Under the pieces are notes generated by a model. That model saw only the letters and a program-made list of their open reading frames with translations, was not told where the DNA came from and made no database searches. Made by a program: the position numbers and the translations under genes. Below are positions 14,698-27,765 of a stretch of DNA of 64,000 nucleotides, one piece after another (the stretch's first letter is position 1; each line of letters starts with the position of its first letter). The stretch comes from Armillaria gallica (taxonomy: Eukaryota; Basidiomycota; Agaricomycetes; Agaricales; Physalacriaceae). Location: NCBI GenBank assembly GCA_037576215.1, contig JBANDB010000008.1:2914001-2978000 (forward strand), given 5' to 3'.

Positions 14698-16190
14698 ATG
14701 CCAGTATCCTCCACCTGGGAGAACGCCTGGGATGCTGCCCAGCCGCGCTTGAATGCGTTACGCCAGTCTCTGCACCTCTCGTCGCCAGAAAATGTATCCA
14801 TATCACGCGTCGGACAGTTCGACGCCGAGATCCTCGACCAGGAGCTTATTTCTGTTCTTCAAGAGCCGTTGAACAAGGCATTGGTGCTGGCAAACGTGAA
14901 TTCGTTTCTTGATTAATATTTACCATATCCTAACCATTTCAAAGGCCTCATTTAAAGGACGTTTCGAGCAAGAGCTTACTCTACTCATCCATTTGGCGTT
15001 GTACAAGCTGTCGATCTGGAATACCGGTGCCAGCTACGGTGCAAAACTGCAGGATCTTCGTTACACAGTCCCACCTTCAGCGTCTCATAGTCGTTCTCTC
15101 ACTCGTGCGCACCTGTTTATTATCCATTTCACAACCCGTTGAATAATTCTGCAGCCTCTGGTCTACCGAGACGAATACTAATACTTCACGGCGCCCTCAC
15201 GATACTTGTTCCATACGCACACTCCCGATTTCGTGCCCACGCGCTTTCCCGTGCTTGGCCAGATGCGCCTACCTCTGATCTTCGCCGCAAAGCATGGGAT
15301 CTGTTGACTTCCTTCGAATCATCATATACACTACTCAGCCTCGTCAGCTTTGTAGCATTCCTCTGGGATGGCCGGTGTGTGTCACACCCATCCCAGTAAT
15401 CTCATCTCATGCTTCATCAGCTTCCGTACCGTCGCCGACCGATTGTTAAATATGCGACTGGTCCCGTCTCGAGCTCTACTCAGGCGCGACGTCAGTTACG
15501 AATTTATGAATCGCCAGATGGTCTGGCATGCATTCACCGTACGTACAGAAATTCTACAAGAGCTGCTGGTCTTAACTCCATCCATAGGAATTTCTGCTGT
15601 TCCTTTTGCCTCTCATCAGTGCTCGGAAAGTACGCCGTCGAGTGAATCGTATCACAGCATCATTCGCGTCAATACCGTCCAAGCTCCAATCGGTATTCGG
15701 CAAGCACTCAGATCCTTCGAGCACAGCACCGCGTATATCCCAAGCTTTCGGCAAGTATCATTCATTGCCCGAGGATCAATGCGCAATCTGTGCCGAAAAT
15801 GCTTCATTCAATCTCAATATGGCCGATTCAGCAAACGCGTTTACCGCAATTACGGTCTCGCAATCCAATTCTGATGTCGCGTCTAGTGGCTCACAAACAG
15901 AACCTCCGGCATATCCACTGTATACGCCATACATAACGTCATGTGGGCATGTCTACTGCTACCATTGCATAGCTGAGCGAATGATGCGTGCTGTGGATGA
16001 TGCAGAGGACGAAGGTTGGGAATGTCTTCGGTGTACAGAAGTTGTCCGCGGCGCTGAGCGGTTCGCTGTGGAAGTCGATGAGGTTAGCGGAAGTGACTAC
16101 GATTTTAGTAGTGACTTCGACATAGACGCCACAGACCTCTCGGGTTCAATTGGATCTTATAGTGAATCCGGACTTTCTGACGACTACTGA
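14698..16190 (+). CDS. PEX2: PEX2, peroxisomal RING-finger ubiquitin ligase subunit
   Basis: Pex2 is one of three RING peroxins (with Pex10 and Pex12) that form the retrotranslocation ubiquitin ligase for the import receptor Pex5 in the peroxisomal membrane. Five exons (14698-14895, 14945-15104, 15155-15374, 15421-15538, 15588-16190) give 432 codons plus stop. The N-terminal Pex2/Pex12 domain has ELTLLIHLALYKLSIW and FVAFLWDGR, then FLLFLLPLISARK as a membrane segment. The C-terminal RING has the cysteine/histidine spacing CAICAEN...SCGHVYCYHC...WECLRC. The distance between the first and second ligand pairs is long because of an inserted serine-rich loop of about 45 residues. The tail is acidic and Ser/Asp-rich, which is unusual but common in this group. 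Confidence 0.92.
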
Positions 16191-16284
16191 TTTGTATCTA
16201 GGACTATCTATAGTAAACCAAGGTTGAGAACTGAGAAGTAGCAATATGACAGATGGGTGAGGTATACGAAATGAAAAACATGCT

Positions 16285-19200
16285 TCAAAGGCCTTCTGCT
16301 AACGCCTTTTCGATCTCCCGCAGGATGATGGGGTCTGCTTTGGAGATGTACTGGGCCCGGAACGATTCTGTACCATAAAGCGTCTCGGCCTCCCTCAGAT
16401 GGGCTCCAACATATTCAGTAAGTTTGATGGTGCGAACCGGATCCCCTTCATAGACCTATACGCATGGTTAGACAGTAGACCGAGTAACCTCCAGCAACTA
16501 TACACACCAGTTTCCGGCGATCATGTTCAGGTGTACCAGTAGTGTCCTTGTAAAAAGTATCCGATGATGTATCATCAAACTCCCAATGACGATGTAACGG
16601 CTCAGCCGAACTAAAAAAAGTATTTAGTAACATCTCCCGCTGGAAAGAGGAGTCAGGTCATACGTTTGTTCCTTAGACTCTTTGAGGTCTAGAAATACTT
16701 CTGACCACAAGTTGAAAATCTCGGTTGGGAGTCTTTCCAGCACTTCATGTTTTCCAGTTGAGACAAGAGCGGCAATCCCCATAGCAGACAGTTTACGATG
16801 TCTTGGTTCCGACATCGAATCAAACTGATTAAATCAGTACACATTCTGTTGAACAACCAATGGACATACTTTGTTCCACCAAGCGTCCATTAGCCGTTCA
16901 TACAGCTTCGCTTCTGACATACCAAGGACCGGCGCAGTAGCAGTCATCAACTGCAAGAACATTTGACGGTCCGCCATAATGATCCGTGAGAAAACGTATA
17001 TATGTTCAGCCAAAATATAAGTGACGATCTGAACAGAACAAATTTAGCGTGTGATTAACTGACTTGAAGAAGGGATATACCTCCCCGTCAAGAAGTATTT
17101 TCATGAGATAGGCAAACAGTCCAGACACATGCAAAGCTTCGCCCCATAACGAAGAGGGCGTTATTGACACGATCAGATTAAGCGCTACCAGCAAATCCTT
17201 TCGGTTGACGGTGATATTGACATTTTCGAATCCCTGATGGAAGGCTTTGAACAGGTCAACGGCGCAGACCTGGAACTGTTTTCAGTAGATTCCGTATGGA
17301 CACCAAGCATTGGGCTAACCTGAAGTATCTGCGCTCCCTCTAGAAGCATATATGACTCGATTATGTCAATAGTTTTACCAAGGAGATCCAGGTTCGTCGC
17401 TAGCAATTTTATAGCGTCGGGGACCAACTCTATTAGTGCTGGCGCTCCATTAACACTCTGTACTGTCAGCGCGTTGTGCAACGCAGCCTTCCATAGGACG
17501 AGCCCGTCCTCATCGAGATTAACCTACAAGGATAAAAGTGAGAAGGTCGAGATGCGGGGATATGCACTTACCGCTTCTTTGAGACTTTCTCGTACCAATG
17601 GAACGATTATGTGTCCTAAAGACGTCGATTCTCCTTTCAAGGCCTAAAATTGCGAGTAGGGATCGGTAACACAGAGTTGTAAGAAATGTATTTACCTTGA
17701 CAAGATTTGTAACGCTAGTAAGGAGAGATCCTTTGAACGACCAGTCAGTACCCGCGCTATCCCCTTATGAGAATATACACATGAGCTTAAGGTGTTGCTC
17801 ATGAGACTAAGACTCACAGAGTTTGGGCAGCGGCTCTGTGATTGTCGCCACAAAGGGCGTGATCTGAGAGCGACAATCAATCTCGTGCACTATTTCTCTA
17901 GGAGGATGGACATACCCTGCTTCCTGCCTGATCGATTACGACATTGAGTGTGTTTCCGACACGATTTTTGCCCGCAAGAGTGTCCGCTTCTCCCATCAGC
18001 TGGACAAGTTCCGTGATAGTAGTCGGGATATATGGAGCGAAAACATCGACGTCGAATTCGAGAGTCTGAAATTCATCAGCAATGGTATATGGGAGTCTAA
18101 AATTTACTGGCTCACGTCAGCACACTCCCTCACTGCAGTCGCAGCTGTGAACCGCACAACCGTATCCGAGCCAGGGCCCCGATCACTCAAAAGGTGCACT
18201 AGTATATCCCAAAGAGCAGGAACATTAGGCGACGCGCAGGATTGGGACACCCATTGGCCTATCATCCAGGCTATACGCCTCTTGATGATACGAAAACTTT
18301 GAGGATGTCAAGACTAAGGCGAATACAGCAAAACAAGAACGGACTTTGGATCAGAACTACGGGCTTCAACCACCAAACTCTCTGCAGCCCATTGTTCAAA
18401 AGGAATGTATGCTTTCAACTTCAGAGCACAGCGACCGATTGCACAATAGAGCGCTTCTTTTTGCACTATGACTGGCATATCAGTGTTGGTTTGGCCTAAA
18501 CAAAAGGTCAGTCGTACAAGGTTGTTACTTGCACCAGATAGACTCACTTGCAACCTGCTTGAACGCTGTTTCAAGTAATGGCATTACGTAGTCGGCAAAC
18601 TGGTTGGACAGGTGCATCAAAATTCTTTCACTGCAAGGCTGCGCGGACTGCTCAATCAATGCGATGTAGAGGATGTTCGCAGACATACGCGTATCTCGAA
18701 TTCCCATTGGTCGTTTTCTTTCTCGTCAATGTTGACCCACTCCTCTGGATCTGCCATCCAACTTTCGAGGTCCTTCAAATTGAGGGGCAAAAAGCGACTG
18801 ACTATTATCGTCACCGCATTTTCGACGAACTCTTTCGGCAAAGCTGTTATATATGATCAGCCTATGGAAAGAAGACATAGATATCAATTATTGAATACCG
18901 TTTTTGTTGGGGGTCCCGTCTTTTTTCGTCGGAACCCATTGCGCCAGGTTCTCGTTAAAGAGCACCATACCCTGGACAAGAATTCGAACAGGATATATGG
19001 CAGTGGGTGAATCTAAGATTCTTGCGTTTGCGTTATTTTCATTGAAAGGTTTTAGACACACACCTTCGACAAGACCAGGTTCGCCACTTGTTGCTTGAAC
19101 AACCAGCGACCAATAGAACATAATAAGGTCTCCACACATAGGGAGTTCAACAAAACGTGAATGAGATAGCTGAGATAGGCGACGGAAGAATTTGCCAATG

Positions 19201-20391
19201 TGGCGAATATGAGTGGTCAAAGTTTCAACGAACTTGAAGGATTGATGTGTATTCACTGAACCGGAAGTGACAATCTTGTATCGCAGATCCAACAAAACTT
19301 GCAGTTGAGCGGCGGAGCTCTGAAAGAATTGATGAAACTACAGAAATGTTGTGGTGAAAACGGCGTTCGTGAGAATACGAAGCTGATTTACCCATGCTTC
19401 CTTTTGTGTGAACTGTTCTTTGCCCGTGCGGTCACTTCTTTGCCACAGCCAAACAGCAATCTTGCTGATGCACTTGTACACTCGATGCCCTATTAGGATA
19501 TCGTTATACGATCGAGGCGAGTTGATGGCTTCCAAGTTGAGAGTGGTGAAACTGGAAGATATGGATGAATAGTAGCCATAGAGGGTAACATGTAGTTGAT
19601 CGACAAGCTATCTTGTTTGAATAGAATGCAGCATCGACAACGCACCTAACTCACCTCCGACATTGTCTTGATGCCGGTTAGCATTTTGTGTGCTGCAAAC
19701 TCGCCTAATATGAGGTTTAGAAGGTGAAGGCTCCTTTGTAGCGTGACTGTATCCTTCAAATCTTCCGATGAAGAACTATAGCGACGCTGGAGACTTGAAT
19801 CTATGATCGCCATGAGCTCTGTCACAAGATTTGGCCTGGAAACGATTAGTATGAAAATTCTATTAAAGTAGCACTTTGATACGCACCAGGACGTAGGGTA
19901 ATCAAATCGTGCCAACTTGGAGGTAATAACGTTGTTAAACTTTCCGATCTTTTAGCTATGAGTATAGAGTAGCAGAGACAGAAAGGAGCACGTCATACTG
20001 TCTCATCCTCTTCATCCAAAAACGTTAAGCAACGGTTACGAATTCTTTGGCGATGCTGATCATTTTGGACCCTAAGGTATTATGAGTAGACGTATGGATC
20101 AATTAATCGTGCTGCTGACTTTCGAGATCTCCATGACTTGAGAGCCTCGTTCTTGAACTGTATAATGGCTTGCTTTCGGACTGCAAGTGGAAGGGCTTTC
20201 TGGGAGGCGATATCATGCAAGGCATCAAAAGCACCGAATAAGCCCATCATCTGCTTCAAGCGCTTATCGGATTCCCGCAACAGGGCTGGATCTTGGGATG
20301 TCGCACCGACTAGGACCTCATACAGCTCTGCCGGGGAGACTTCTGGTACAGTTACCGCGGACGCCGCAGGCCTGTTTGGCGCGATATCCAT
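16285..20391 (-). CDS. KAP120: KAP120/importin-11-like karyopherin
   Basis: A large importin-beta family transport receptor. The N terminus (PAELYEVLVGATSQDPALL, DKRLKQMMGLFGAFDALHD, VRKQAIIQFKNEALKSW) is the importin-beta N-terminal domain, in the form seen in Kap120/Ipo11, which imports ribosome-assembly and other cargo. Downstream segments match the same family: LARFDYPTSWPNLVTELMA, PLNLKDLESWMADPEEWVN, YWSLVVQ and the closing VGAHLREAETLYGTESFRA and ILREIEKALAEGL. The gene spans about 4.1 kb with many introns of about 50 bp; I did not resolve every exon border. The start ATG (20389-20391) immediately precedes the conserved domain. It is 94 bp from PEX2, tail to tail, and divergent from SLX4. 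Confidence 0.88.
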
Positions 20392-20710
20392 GGTTAGAGT
20401 ATCGAGTCGATGATGGGGAAATTTCTATTGTTTTCCAAAGCTACCTGGAGAGAGGATACGATTTTTCGAATGATTCCAGTGATTGGGACAGTGGATCTAG
20501 TGAAGGATGCAAGACAAAACAGGCTGCCTAAATCGAAAAGAGGAGCTCGATAAATACGCACAAATAACGCGTCGCGCTTAAGGTATCTTATGTAAGATTT
20601 CAAACTTTCTCGGTATGCTACCCTCCCTCAGCAGGTACGGCATCGCTGTAGCACGTCTCCACTCACATCCACAAGTATCCCACAAGCTTACTTATCTCAC
20701 AAAGTTTGCA

Positions 20711-22815
20711 ATGTCGCCATTCGTGGAAGAGGATGTCGTGGAGGATTCGGAACCGGAGAGAGAGGCGCTGCGACAGAAAAGGAGGCTGGAGCGGAAGAAA
20801 AGAAAAGAGGCAAAGGAGGCCCAAGAGCTACCTGTCCCAACGGTGTCATCTGTCATTGAACTGTCCGACGATGGCCAGAATAGCGTGCCTCCTGCCTCTT
20901 CGTCGATAGGTAGCGTCATCGAGATATCTGGTAAGCAAAAGCTGTATTTCTTCTGCTGGACAGAATGGCCCATCATTTCGCAGACGACAGTATAACGGCT
21001 GCGTCAGTGCATTCTGTGTCTGTTAACAACTCACCTGCTCGGAATCGCGGAGTCTCTGTCACAGAGGTTTCTGAATTGACTCCAGTCCGCACCGATGGCG
21101 TCAAATCCTCTTCCGAGCCACAATCGGTCAAGAAGAAATATACACTTGCCATTCTTAATGATTCGGCGATATTCAATGACTCCCTCGAAAATGAAGAAGA
21201 TGATGAACCGGGCTTAAACTTGACTCGGTTTGCCTTCGCAGCGAAACCCACACGAAAGGCGTCGTCATCCACCGTTACCTCACGCGCAGAAAGCGTGGAA
21301 GCGCTGCCAAAACCCGTAGCTTCCAAGAAGCCCCTTCGTGCAGATCGATTTGCTGAGGACTTTACCGACGCACAGCTCGGAGGCCTCTTGAAATGTGTTT
21401 GTTGTAACATATCCTGGACCACCAGGAAGACTGCGGCCCAGAAGATGAAACATGTTCAATCATGTGCGAAGAAAAACCACTTCACAGACTCTGCCGTCCG
21501 TTCACGCATCCGTCAGGCACTGGAGAGCGTGGATCCCGAAGATGTAGCTCCAAAGGGTAAAGGTAAAATGAAGGGGCAGGACTCTTCCGTACCAGAAACA
21601 TATTTCCATGACGTTGTTCAAGATGCAGGGCCCAAAAAGCGTACTAAACGCGTTGATGTTCCGGGCACCTTGAAAACTCTTGTCGATACCCGTGATGATA
21701 TCCTTCAGAGAGCAGAGGCTATCATTGGGCATAGTGCTTCATCCACAAATCATCTTTTGTTGCCTGAGGAAGATAACCACGGAGTCGTGGCCACGCAGCG
21801 CTTCGGCCTTAGCACATTGGCTGAGCGTATGGCCTCTAATGATTCACCCATGCTGGACGACCCCCTGCACTCGGACAGTGATGCAGATTTGTACCCAGCC
21901 ACACAGGCTTTCGGACCATCCAAGTTTAGTGCAAAGCCCTCTTCCCCCTCACCGTCACCGTCAATCGACGAGCCATTTCCCTCTACGCAACCATTTGCTC
22001 CTTCCAAACTCGGTTCACTACAGCAAGTGACTTCGGATCCATCTTCCCCCGTATCATCACGTTCCGGTCGTTCTTCTATTGTGCGTACTCCCCACTTCAT
22101 GTACCCAAAACAGAGCTGATAACACACAGAAACCGTCACTTTCACTCACTCCGTCTAGCTCAAACGTTCCATTTCCCAAGTCTCCCTTAGCTACAGCCAG
22201 TCGTCTTCTTCCACCAGATGATGAGCTACCTCTGGAAGAAGGCTACCATTCAGATCTCAGCGACGCATGTCTGCATTACTACCCGGAACTAGATAATCGC
22301 GCCGAAAGCCCTCCTAGCCTATCTATAGTGCAATCAACACCTGTTAAATCTGCCAAAGGAAGAAGTAAGAAAGTGATATTGACAACGCCAGAAAAGCAAT
22401 CTCCCGCAAAAGATCGACGCAAAGACAAGGGCAAGGGCAAAGAAGCCAAGAAGCGTTGGAAAGAGGAGGACTTTGACGCCACCTGGGAAGAAGAGCTCAA
22501 ACAGAAGATAATGAGTGATACGGAACTCTATCAGCGTATCTTGCGATATGAGGCAAGTATATCAACGATGAACGACTGCACCTTGTCAAGACCAGCTGAC
22601 GTTGCCGTATCAGCCAATCGAACTCAGCGTTTTTGAGAAACTCGCGGGCGCAGAAGACGACAGACCAGCAAATGGCATCTTCACCTTGAAACTGCGATGT
22701 TTCCTCGATGATCAGGTAAGGCTATTCGTAATGACCACGGCTTAATAAAAAATGACCGTGGTAGGCTATCCACTTCTATAGTGCAGCTCTCCAGGGCCGA
22801 CGCAGAAAACGTTGA
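20711..22815 (+). CDS. SLX4: SLX4-like scaffold of structure-specific endonucleases
   Basis: Slx4 activates the GIY-YIG nuclease Slx1 and coordinates Holliday-junction and flap processing. Five exons (20711-20930, 20984-22080, 22130-22552, 22614-22715, 22765-22815) give 630 codons plus stop. Most of the protein is disordered, Ser/Pro-rich and acidic. A Cys/His-rich block (LLKCVCCNISWTTRKTAAQKM, HVQSCAKK) may be a small zinc finger. The C terminus fits the Slx4 conserved domain that contacts Slx1: WEEELKQKIMSD, LYQRILRYEPIELSVFEKL and LKLRCFLDDQAIHFYS. The intron at 22553-22613 must be GC-AG to keep RYEPIEL in frame. An in-frame ATG at 20615 would add 32 residues. The family call rests mainly on the C-terminal domain. 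Confidence 0.75.
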
Positions 22816-22905
22816 GTACCACGGTTCTACGATGTATGCTAGTTAATCATTATATCTAAATTAACCTGTTGAAGGTGTAACTATAAGCGTGAAGGTAATA
22901 TCAAT

Positions 22906-24737
22906 CTACAACGCGACTCTGGCGAGATTTGCGACCTCTATTACGCCGCCCACCAGATGCAGGCTACCAGCGACTAGAACGCTTACGCTGTTAGTAGACT
23001 GCGATGTGACGTTCTTCACTAGGTCCACTGCATGCTCTACAGAGGCTAATACGTGGATGGATTCCTGGGGATATGAAGGCACTATGTCATGCCAAGCGAC
23101 TGCAAGTTGATGCTGAGTCTTTAGCTCAGCTAAATCAGCTTCCGGTATTGAGACAGCGGTTAAATCTAAACTCCATCTCTAAGTTAGCTCGTTATATGAA
23201 TTATGCTTCACACTTGCCTCCTTTGAAGCACCCATCCGCGTAGGTGACGTTGGTGCAAAAGATGACTTCGTCAAAGTATCGGTCGGGAGTCTCCGGGCTT
23301 TGATGGAGTTGGAGTTCGCGCCGATAATTTTGCGTACATGGCCGACAGGAAAGAAGAACCAGATCGTCCGCTTGTACAATTAAAGACAAGTATACGTTTT
23401 GGTCGTGCGCTAAAATCATCGTCAAGACAGTGCCAAAGGGACTTGAGGATTGACAGACCTCATGGACTTCTCTGGCAAACCAACGCCTGGACTGACGTGC
23501 CATTGCATACAGCAATCAAGGCTTTCAAGGGTATGAGCTCCATCCAAAAACCAGGTCAAATTCTGTGACGAAGGATCGGATACTGTTTGACACCTTCCAG
23601 GCCAGCTCGTTTTCTTGAGACCTTCTATAACGTAGTCGTTCAATGATACGTCTGTCTGGAGGAACGTTTGTGCTACGTAAACCGCAAGGTTTGCGTTCTG
23701 TATTTGATGGACACCCGCGAGACCTAGTTCGGCGTCACTAATACCGGGTAGCAAGGGGGTGATGGTGAAGCTGGAGGCCTTGAGCTCCTTGGCGCGTTCG
23801 CGCAATACCTCCATGCCTTCTTGGGGCTGCTCCATGGTAAAAGCAGGGATGCCTTCCTTGAAAATGCCTCCCTTTTGCCATGCGATTTCCTTCAGCGTTT
23901 TTCCAAGCACTGTGACGTGGTCAATGCCGAGTGCTGTAATTCCAGTAACCACGGGCTTTGGAACGATGTTTGTACTGTCGTAAGTACCTCCCACACCAAC
24001 TTCGAGAACTGTCGCGTCCACTTTCATGTCCAAAAAGCATGGAAAGCAAGCAAAGTCAGATACCGGAAGTATCCTGGTTTTGCTGGAGTGCTCTCATGTT
24101 TTCTCTGCGATAAGGTCAGATTGCGGTCTATGAATTTGTAGGATGGCATAAAGCACCGTATCATTCTTCTCCAACTTCTCCCATATTTCGAAAAAGTATT
24201 TTGTAAATTGCTCCTCAGATATGGGTTCTCCGTTGACACGAATACGCTCGCGTACAGCGACCAGGTGGGGGGATGTATACAGACCTGAGACCGTTCAGCA
24301 ATTTGAATCGATATGCAAAGGGGTACTCACCAATTTTCCATTCCGGTCTTGCATGCTGGAGAATACTGCTAGTGAAAGCGCTGGTGGAACCCTTTCCTTT
24401 TGTTCCAGTGATATGGATCACATTGAGGGCATTGAGATCGTCCGGCTGTCGCCAGAATCATTTAAAAGCAGGACATCGAGCGTCGCTTGCAAGCACGTAC
24501 GCTATATCCGATGCGTTGCAGATATTCGAGCATTTCTGGAATGGCAAAGGCGCTCGAACGGCCTCCAGATGCACGGACTGCTTCCAATACGACGGCATTG
24601 GATTGCAGAGAATTGAGGCATTCAATGGCCTCCTTGTAGGAGTGGGTCGACATTAAACGTGAACGGAAACGAATATAACGATAAGATAAGGATACAGAAC
24701 GAAAGAGGGAAGGAAACGAATGACCAGTGCCTAGCAT
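22906..24737 (-). CDS. MET7: folylpolyglutamate synthase, one apparent frame break
   Basis: FPGS adds glutamate residues to folates in the mitochondrion and cytosol. Diagnostic motifs are the P-loop GTKGKGSTSAF, YTSPHLVAVRERIRVNGEPI, LEVGVGGTYDSTN, GIDHVTVLGKTLKEIAWQKGG, FLDGAHTLESL and NCTSGRSGSSFL, with FCTNVTYADG near the C terminus. The longest reading starts at 24737 with a Ser/Arg-rich leader lacking acidic residues. A second in-frame ATG at 24653 (MSTHSYKEA) would give the cytosolic form. The intron at 23166-23217 is GC-AG. Near the A4 run at 23328-23331 the frame shifts by one base between FLSAMYA and ELQLHQSPETPD. A 40-base intron starting gtacgc could bypass it but would lose family-conserved residues. 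The gene is tail to tail with SLX4. Confidence 0.92.
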
Positions 24738-24819
24738 GGATTACAGTTGATTGCGGTACGGCAGTAGGACAGGACTCACGGTCCGGATTAGGCACCCTGA
24801 GCGCAAAACTGTCATTATT
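24738..24819. promoter_or_regulatory. 82-bp divergent promoter of FPGS and DPH6
   Basis: The start codons of FPGS (minus) and DPH6 (plus) are 82 bp apart. If FPGS also initiates at the inner ATG (24653), the transcription start of the shorter form may lie within the first exon. No TATA box is visible. Confidence 0.35.
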
Positions 24820-27420
24820 ATGAAGTACGTCGCCCTGCTCAGCGGCGGCAAGGACAGCTGCTTCAATCTGTTACATTGTGCAAAAAATGGTCATGAACTG
24901 GTCGCAGCTGCATCCCTTGGTCCTGAGCCTGGAAAAGGTCCTCATTTACCACCCCAATACCCCCTCGACTCACTCCTCATCTTTAGAGGAAATCGACTCG
25001 TATCTGTACCAGACAGTAGGCCAGGATGCCATCGAGCTCGTTGCCCGTGCGCTGGACGTACCGTTGTACCGCAGGGTCATCCGCGGAAGCGCCGTGGAAC
25101 AGGGAGCTGAGTATGGTGGTCGCAACTCCAAAGGTGGTGTACATGGCGATGAAACCGAGGATCTGTACGAGCTACTGGCTTCCGTCAAGGTGCGTTATCT
25201 ACCTATTGATGCGTATATATACTTACCACTGTATTAGTCCCATCATCCCGATATAACGGGTGTATCGGTAGGCGCCATTTTGTCCAATTACCAGAGGGTA
25301 AGGGTAGAGCATGTGTATGTCTCTTACATTTATGCACGGATACATGCACCAATTGAACTGTAGATGCCGTCGCTTGTCTCTTTTCGCGCTCTGCTATCTG
25401 TGGCAAAGACCCCAAGACGAACTTTTATCGGAAATGATTGACGCTAAATTGAATGCCGTTCTGATCAAGGTCGCTGGTATTGGACTTGCCAAGGAACATC
25501 TGGGGAAATCCCTAGGCGAGATGAGGCCTTTACTATTCAAACTTGTCAGTATCGATGCTTGATTTCGTCCTCAAACCTTTCTTATATATCCCAAGAACGA
25601 AAAATACGGATCTCACATATGCGGTGAGGGTGGTGAATATGAAAGCCTGACGCTAGACTGTCCCCTTTTCAAAAGTCGCATATCTCTGTTAGTGCCTTAT
25701 GATTGTACGTTTTACTCTACTGATGTGCCTTCCGCAGATTGGAAACCGAAGTCGTCATATACTCAGACAATGATTTTGCAACTGTCGCGTATCTACGAGT
25801 GAAAAATGCTATTCTCTTGCCAAAGGATCCGACAACGCTGGATGTGCTCGTACCTCCACTCCTGATCAGCCCTATATACGACAACATCTTACACGCTATC
25901 ACGTCCAAAGAATTATCACCGTCGAGTTTATTATCCTCCGATGCCCCGATAGATTCCAAGGCGCAGTGCGAATTTGCTATTTTGTCCACGAGAATGGGTC
26001 CTTGGATAACCGTGAGCAACGTGCAATGCCAGAATCAGGACGATATCACTATCGAAGAGGAAGTTACAGAATGTTTCAACTTGCTTCGAGGTACAGACCC
26101 TACAGACATCTCGTACCATGGAATTTTTAACTTATGGGATCATAGACCAGCTCGCACGACATTCTCTGCAATTACATCAGTGTACAAATATAAACATTTT
26201 TGTTTCTTCCATGGATCTTTTTGCTCGAATTAATGGGGTGTACGCGACTTTTTTCGGTACCAGCCCACCGGCTAGAGCATGCGTCGCCGTGGACCTTCCT
26301 CATCCCAGACGCGTCAAGATAGACTGTGTTGCCTTTGCAGATGAATCATTAGCAGACCGACAAGCTTTACATGTTCAAAGTCTTAGCTATTGGGCACCCG
26401 CAAACATAGGCCCATATTCCCAGGCTATCATTGTACGTGCCTTCTTGGTCGGTCTACATGTTTCGTTGATGTACTATCTTAGTCTGATGAAAGGGTATTC
26501 ATATCAGGGCAAATTGGACTCATTCCACCAAGTCTATCCATGCCGTCCCCGTCTTCTTTAGCCCTGGAGACCGTGCTTTCCATGCAACACGTTGATCGTA
26601 TCGTCACCGCCCTCAAGGAAAATTCCAACTGGATCGGACACTGCCAAGCAACCATCTTTTGGCTGGCTGATGCCAGATACCTTGATTTGGTTGCAGTCGC
26701 TCATGAACTGTACGAGAAAGTGAGCTGATTATATTACTCCACTACCGTAATTCACGCCATTGCAGCATACAGGTTCTAAGGGTCCTACGATATACGCGGT
26801 GATCAAGTCTATCCCCAAAGATGCCCTCGTGGAGAAGCAAGTCCTATTTCACACCGGCCGGTGCTTGGTGCGCGATGAGTATGACGATGAAATGGTTTCC
26901 GAGAATCAAACACCGAAGTTCATCACTGGTACCTCTGAGTCATGACTTCTCTGAATTCAGGTGTTAATCTACCTCCGTAGGTGGCGTAGCCTTTACCGCA
27001 AATGACTCGGTATATTGGGAAATATCCCGGTTCAAAGACAACCTTTCGTCCTGTGTTGTAATCAATGTCCGCGGAAGAGGTTCGTTTCGCCTCGTTGCTT
27101 TCATTTCACTTATACAAGTAAAAATATCAGCGAATGAAGCTGTGGCGGAGGCACTGAAACACGAGTCTTCCTTGGCCTTTTGTTGGCCCCGAATTTTTTC
27201 AATACGCTTGTTCTATGTCCATTCACGGGACATTTCTGGTAAGCCCTCGTCGGTTCCTCAAATTACCGGAATCTAATAACGCTTGCTATCAGCGGATTCA
27301 TTACTGGAGAGCCTTTTTGGTTCAGCACGGTTACCCCCGGTCACGAGCATTCCTTGTCGATTCCTATCATCTCGACGAAGAGATGATTGCGATTTCGTAC
27401 TTTGTTTACTTACCGCGTAG
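24820..27420 (+). CDS. DPH6: DPH6, diphthine-ammonia ligase with C-terminal Rid domains
   Basis: Dph6 performs the last, ATP-dependent amidation step of diphthamide synthesis on elongation factor 2. The first ATG begins the ATP-pyrophosphatase (PP-loop) domain MKYVALLSGGKDSCFNLLH. The domain continues with EEIDSYLYQTVGQDAI, GVSVGAILSNYQRVRVEHV and the active-site-proximal CGEGGEYESLTLDCPLF. As in fungal orthologues, two YjgF/Rid-like domains follow: one around LETEVVIYSD, and one containing WAPANIGPYSQAI and GQIGLIPPSL. The reading ends ...PPVTSIPCRFLSSRRRDD...LLTA at 27420, after an intron at about 27239-27291. More than ten short introns are needed. The fused Rid domains are a standard eukaryotic feature, not an anomaly. 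Confidence 0.9.
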
Positions 27421-27765
27421 ACAAGATAAGAAGACCACGCCACACTAGGAGATCAACACTTCTCATTTGTCTAATAAGGAAACCTACATTCCAAGAGTCG
27501 CCACAGCACTACTAAGTAACCGACCCAACTTAATCATCCAAGCACGCCATATTCGAGAAGAGGATATATTTGCCAGGAAGCTTATGAAAGACCGCACATA
27601 TCGTCAATAGTCTTATCAACCAAATGAAACTCTGGATTAGTATTGCATACACTACATCGCTCCACGAGATACGTTAATAGTAGTAGTGCGTATACGACAG
27701 GTGGAAGCATTATCCAAAATATATGAGTCGACACACCAGTTTATAGATTCCCGTAGCTTAAAAAT
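27421..27765. other. intergenic, convergent 3' ends
   Basis: This 345-bp stretch separates the DPH6 stop from the transporter stop. It is AT-rich in places, as expected for 3' untranslated regions. No open frame of note was seen. Confidence 0.4.
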
